Source: Thalassia testudinum
Lineage: Eukaryota > Streptophyta > Magnoliopsida > Alismatales > Hydrocharitaceae
Direction: 5' to 3'
DNA length: 64,000 bases
Assembly: GCA_037157565.1 (NCBI GenBank)
Contig: JAZHRO010000036.1
Span: 135,896,501 to 135,960,500 of the forward strand
Below, one piece after another: positions 60,108-64,000 of the stretch. Position 1 is the stretch's first letter. Each line of letters opens with the position of its first letter. The notes under the pieces are model-generated. The model ran no database searches, was not told the origin of the DNA, and saw nothing but the letters and a program-made list of their open reading frames with translations. Position numbers and translations under genes: made by a program.

Positions 60108-60635
60108 GAAAGAAAAAGGAGAGAGAACGAATAAATACAACACAAACAATAAAATACAATAGTAACCACATTCAAATATGATCTAGCATGCTTAGAACTT
60201 ATATCATTTGTAGAAACAAGATAGAGACGATTCTGAAGAAGACAACCTTCAAGAACGTGTTGCCTCACAACCCGTATTCAAGCCCCCTCAGGAGAAGACG
60301 GCGACATGTATAGAGCTTTGAAAGTGACGAAGAAGATGTGGAGTGATCCAAAAGATAGTCTCACATACAGAACTTGTAGCATGTATCCAATGGCAGGGAG
60401 ATGATATCATCGTAAGATGTCGTCGCATGGAGCAGCTTCAACGAGAATAATGAAGATGAAAAAACAAACAAATGTGGAAAGAACCACAAACAAAAAAATC
60501 GAGATTTCAGTTACATGATTAGATTTGTTTCAAAAATAAAATACACAAATTAAAACCACTTACATTTAGTTCAAAACCATTTGAGTAATTGTAAAGTGAT
60601 TTTATCAATCACAAACACAATTTAATGGATAAGAT
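60108..60635. other. Right subterminal region of the Mutator-like element
   Basis: Possible 5' untranslated region or further upstream exons of the transposase. Short purine-rich open pieces occur, but none is supported. Confidence 0.35.
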
Positions 60636-60680
60636 TCGATGCTCATATGGGTGTTTATGAGCACAATGCTCTCTAGATAC
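60636..60680. repeat. Right terminal inverted repeat of the Mutator-like element
   Basis: ATGCTCATATGGGTGTTTAT followed by GAGCACAATGCTCTCTAGATAC, the inverted partner of 47,890-47,935. It is followed at once by (TA)n and (CA)n simple repeats. Confidence 0.7.
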
Positions 60681-60686
60681 ATATTA

Positions 60687-61864
60687 TATATATATATACA
60701 CACACACATGTGGAAAGAGCATTGCATCAGTCCCCATTGAAATGCAAGCCCATACTTTCTCGAATATAGTGCATTTCAAGTCGACGTAAAAGCATGTATT
60801 ATCTTAGAAAGCTTGAACCTTGTAGAAGTTGTTTTGTCTCATCGACGTACTTGTTAGCCTGCCATACTCAACTTTCTCCCTTTGAATAATTCATCTACCC
60901 TCTTTGACAGGTAACATTCACCCACACTTGGTGATTACGTGTTACTTTGAATTTTTACGGTCGAATGTTCAGTTATTTTTTATTTTTTTATTTGATTTAT
61001 ACGATTAACTCGTTAATGTGATTTTCGAGATTTATCCTATCGATGTTTTGTCGTTCCTACGAGTGCAAGATCGTCTTCCTTCAAAAGATCATTCGATTTC
61101 CATTCTTGTGACACATTTCCTTTTTCTTTTTTCTTTATTTCTTATCTTATTTTTTATATTTTATATTTTTACATTTCTACGGATGTATTTTTCCCTTGGA
61201 TGAAGATATTTTATCCCCCTTTACATGCACTTGTATCGAATTCTTCAGCTTTAATCAAAATGTTTTTTAAAAAGAAAAATTTCATCCACACCAAAAAGAT
61301 CCAAAAAGAAGTTCGAGAGGAACAAATATCCCACCAAGCACTACGTGAAGGGAATGCCTCCTGTCCTGCCTGCTCTCCATCCCTGGTCTTCACCGGAACA
61401 TTAATTTTTGCAAGAGAGATTATATTGATTCCGACCCAAAAACGTTGGACCCAAACCAAACAAAGTCCATTATTATTATCATTCATTAATAATAATTACT
61501 ATTATTATTATTCCTTCTCACAACGACCCCCGACCATCACGTCCTCTTCGCCGCTGCCAACACGGCATCATCGTCATCGTCGTCATCGTCATAAACAAAT
61601 TCACCTATTTTTATCGCTACTTCATCGTCACCATTAACCACCAAATAGGAGAGGAAGGAAAAAGCCTACAAAAATATCGCCGTCGTTCGTCGTCGTCGTC
61701 GTCGTCATTATCCTCATCATCGCTAACGTTTGTTTCCCCCTCCTTCCTTCTCGCTGTCAATCATCGTCAAACGCGCCCCACCTCTCTCCTTCCTCCAATA
61801 ACATCCTTTCTCTTTCCTTCTCTCCAATAATCTCTCTCTCTCTCTCTCAGCAACGACGACCGCA
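60687..61864. other. Upstream region of the DUF538 gene
   Basis: No gene is seen. Simple repeats cluster close to the start codon: ATT/AAT runs (61,470-61,512), CGT runs (61,555-61,590 and 61,681-61,708) and a CT run (61,831-61,848). CT-rich tracts just before a start codon are common in plant 5' untranslated regions. I could not assign a TATA box. Confidence 0.45.
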
Positions 61865-63937
61865 ATGCTCCGGGTGGTCTTCACGTTCCTGCTGCTGCTA
61901 CCGCCCTCGCTGGCGGCGTCGTCGTCGTCAACGGAGGAGGACAGCAAGAGGAGGAGGAGGAGGAGCAGCAGCAGGAGCGAGGTGTGGGGGTTTTACGACT
62001 TGCTGCAGGCGAACGGGCTCCCCATAGGGGTGGTGCCGAAGGACATCGAGGCGTTCGAGGTGGACGGGGAGGGGAGGTTCGAGCTGCGGCTGGAGGCCCC
62101 CTGCAACGCGAGGAGGTTCGAGAACGAGGTCCACTACGACGCCCACGTGTCCGGGTCCATAAGCTACGGGCAGATCGGGGACCTCACGGGGGTGTCAGCG
62201 CAGGAGCTCTTCCTGTGGCTCCCCGTCAAGGGCATCCGCGTCGACGTACCCAGCTCCGGCGTCATCTACTTCGACGTCGGTGACGTCAGGAAGCAGTTCC
62301 AGCTGTCCCTCTTCGACACGCCCCCCGTTTGCCAGGCTGACGACTTCATGGTATGATTAAACAAATAAACAAACAAATAAATTATTGGTGTTTTTAAGGG
62401 GGAAGGGGGAAGTCGAGCAAAGGTGTCAGCTTTCCTCGATTTGGGTCAGGCCCAATTGTGCTTGTGTGGCAAGGGGTGATGGGGCTTTTGCTGGATGGAG
62501 AAGGGTGGGGTTTTTCCTGGTTGGGGTTCCTTTTTCTGGTGGATTTGGTGGGTGTTTGGATTTGGGGGTTTTCTTGATGTTGTTTTGGGTCGATTATGGC
62601 TGCTGTTTCATCTGTTTGCCTTTATTTTTTTTTTCTCTTCTTTTGTATTTTCTGGAAAGGAGGGCATATGAATTTGCTTGCTAACTCAACAGAAAAGTCT
62701 TCGTGTCGTCTCCTGCTCCTCCTCCTCCTATTATGCTGCTTTCTTTTTCTCTTCTATGTTTTAATTGTGTTATGGACGATTAGGTGTTTCAAGAACGCCA
62801 TCGCTTTTCTTGAGTAAGAATGCGATCTCTGCTTTGCTTTGGCAATACGTTAATGGTTGGCCGCCTTCTTTTGCACTTCTCTTTTGTTTGTTTGTCTGAG
62901 GTTGTGCTCTTTCGCAAAAATGCTGCTTTCACTCTTAATTCTGCTTCTGCTTTCCACCATTTTGCAAACTGAGCTTGCTTGAGCACGAGTTATGAAGTAC
63001 CTCCCAGAAGAAAGAGGGTTCCTTTTTGCCCCCTCTCTATATCTCTCACACGCACACGCGTTAACAATTGTATTGCCTGAGTTGGAGGTTGCCAGCTTTT
63101 TGGCTTAAAGGTGTGTCCTTTTTTGTGATTGAGTGATGCCTGGTATTGTTTTTCCAAATTCTTTTCAGTTTTCCTGTTGCCAGTGTGTGCTTTCTCTGCG
63201 CTTGAAACACATTTTATTTTAATGCTTAATTCTGAATCCCCTGTTGCTTTGTTAGTTAAGTTTGTTGTAGTTTGCCAATGCTGTAGAACGGGAATACCAG
63301 TGGGATCCTGCTGCCACTCATTTTTAGTCCACTAATACTCAATGTGTCGGATAGAAGTTTGTAGCTTGTCAGAGTGGTATCTCTTCGTCCTTTTTATCGT
63401 ACGTGGGCACTCTTTGTTCTGGTTGATTTGGCTAATCCTTTGTTGGGTATTTTGATGGATGTTTGAGCATTGTCTCAATTGATTCTTTATTTATTTTTCT
63501 TTCCCGTGGTTGTGTCGATGCAGAGTCTCTTTTTCTTTTATTTTTTACCTTGATTATGCACCTTTATTTCTTCTTTTTTAATTAGCTCATTTTCTTTTAT
63601 CTCTGCCTTCTTCTTGTTTGGTTTTTGTTTACAGAGAATTTACAAGCAAATTTGACTTTTGCAGCATTTCAAGGAGTTAATAGCCTCTGCCGTTGTGATT
63701 GAACAATGCTTCGCATGAATTTGGTTCAGTGCATTAGTCCTTTTGTGGTTTTTTCAAGTTAATTGTTTCTTGTTCGAACAGAATGCTTTGCTAACTGTTC
63801 TTGGTAAAGTTTACCAATTCTGCTGGTGGTGCAGACGTGTGATTAATTTTGGAATGGATTTGGTTCAGCTGCAGGATGCAAATATGGAGCTGCGGCACCT
63901 TGCCAGCAATGATGTCACTGAGAGGGCTGTCATGTAA
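61865..63937 (+). CDS. DUF538 family secreted protein, two exons
   Basis: Exon 1 is 61,865-62,350 and exon 2 is 63,875-63,937, with the stop TAA at 63,935. Residues 1-18 (MLRVVFTFLLLLPPSLAA) look like a signal peptide. A Ser/Arg-rich linker (RRRRRRSSSR) follows, then the DUF538 domain: YDLLQANGLPIGVVPKDIEAF, CNARRFENEVHYDAHVSGSI, ISYGQIGDLTGVSAQELFLW and VIYFDVGDVRKQFQLSLF. The family is plant-specific and small (about 150-180 residues); its biochemical role is poorly defined. The splice ATG|GTATGA to CTGCAG|GAT is phase 0 and adds DANMELRHLASNDVTERAVM. If the intron is kept, translation stops after one more residue (V). The start is the first ATG before the signal sequence. Confidence 0.85.
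62351..63874 (+). other. Intron of the DUF538 gene
   Basis: 1,524 bp, T-rich, from GTATGATT to a strong TTCAGCTGCAG acceptor. Other acceptor-like sites (about 63,523, 63,664 and 63,834) exist, so alternative splicing is possible. No further gene is seen. Confidence 0.65.
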
Positions 63938-64000
63938 ACATATGTACATATATGAGCTTGCAGATGAATCATCCTTAGAGTGTGTGTCAAAAGGGTCTCA
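63938..64000 (+). other. Start of the DUF538 3' untranslated region
   Basis: Continues from the TAA to the window edge. No polyadenylation signal is visible before the end. Confidence 0.5.

Larger units (their letters stand above)
47884..60686. mobile_element. Mutator-like element with Ulp1 protease and FAR1-type transposase
   Basis: Short terminal inverted repeats (about 47,890-47,935 and 60,636-60,680) enclose two convergent decayed genes: a Ulp1-like cysteine protease (+) and a FAR1/MULE transposase (-). This pairing is known from plant Mutator-like elements of the KI-MULE/Kaonashi type. Non-coding parts are filled with TGTAATAC/GTATTACA motifs. A gypsy-1-family solo LTR interrupts it at 54,370-57,052, so the net length is about 10 kb. 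Both flanks are TA-rich simple repeats, so the exact ends and a 9-11 bp duplication could not be fixed. Confidence 0.75.

Noticed and set aside
61501..61710. Coding repeat tract upstream of the DUF538 start
   Set aside because: The CGT and ATT runs change frame repeatedly and precede a clear signal-peptide start, so they fit an untranslated simple-repeat tract.

Overview
This window is plant nuclear DNA, most likely from a flowering plant with a large, repeat-rich genome. The evidence is a chromodomain-type Ty3/gypsy element, a Ty1/copia element primed by initiator tRNA-Met, a FAR1-type Mutator-like transposon, and a DUF538 gene with a GC-rich first exon. That exon leans towards a monocot, but this is only a hint. 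All coordinates were read by eye; no alignment or search was run.

Almost the whole window is a stack of nested insertions, most with readable target-site duplications (TSDs). From left to right: (1) 1-3.7 kb holds a truncated gypsy-type gag fragment on the minus strand, a minisatellite and unassigned DNA. (2) A remnant of a protein-coding exon (3,672-3,834 and 21,458-21,678) is split by a solo-LTR-like element, 3,835-21,457 (TSD CACCA), about 4.6 kb net. That element was hit by a full gypsy element, 'gypsy-1' (7,109-17,454, TSD ATGGG), and by an inverted solo LTR of the same family (18,214-20,852). (3) A copia element (21,750-45,598) was broken in its integrase by a solo LTR (24,908-26,204) and, 6 bp away, by 'gypsy-2' (26,216-42,021, TSD CTACC). 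Gypsy-2 is a large non-autonomous element. A solo LTR sits in its left LTR (26,517-29,256, TSD TAATT) and a gypsy-1-family solo LTR in its interior (35,480-38,292, TSD ATACC). (4) A foldback MITE-like repeat lies near 47.2-47.5 kb. (5) A Mutator-like element of about 12.8 kb (about 47,884-60,686) carries a decayed Ulp1-type protease gene on the plus strand and a decayed FAR1/MULE transposase on the minus strand. Another gypsy-1-family solo LTR (54,370-57,052) sits six codons before the transposase stop. (6) At the right end is the only apparently intact host gene, a two-exon DUF538 gene (61,865-63,937).

No transposon gene here looks functional. Gypsy-1 has frameshifts and stops, including a frameshift at the RT active site. 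The protease has lost its catalytic cysteine. Both gag zinc knuckles have tyrosines in place of metal ligands. Several disabling changes are of the kind expected from decay of methylated cytosines.

The least explained signals are short palindromes in clustered arrays in unrelated elements: CAGACGTCTG in the gypsy-1-family LTRs, GTACCGGTAC in the copia leader and TGTAATAC/GTATTACA in the Mutator-like element. Two others stand out: a conserved LTR hairpin with an apparent compensatory base-pair change, and a long acidic reading frame of unknown function in gypsy-2.
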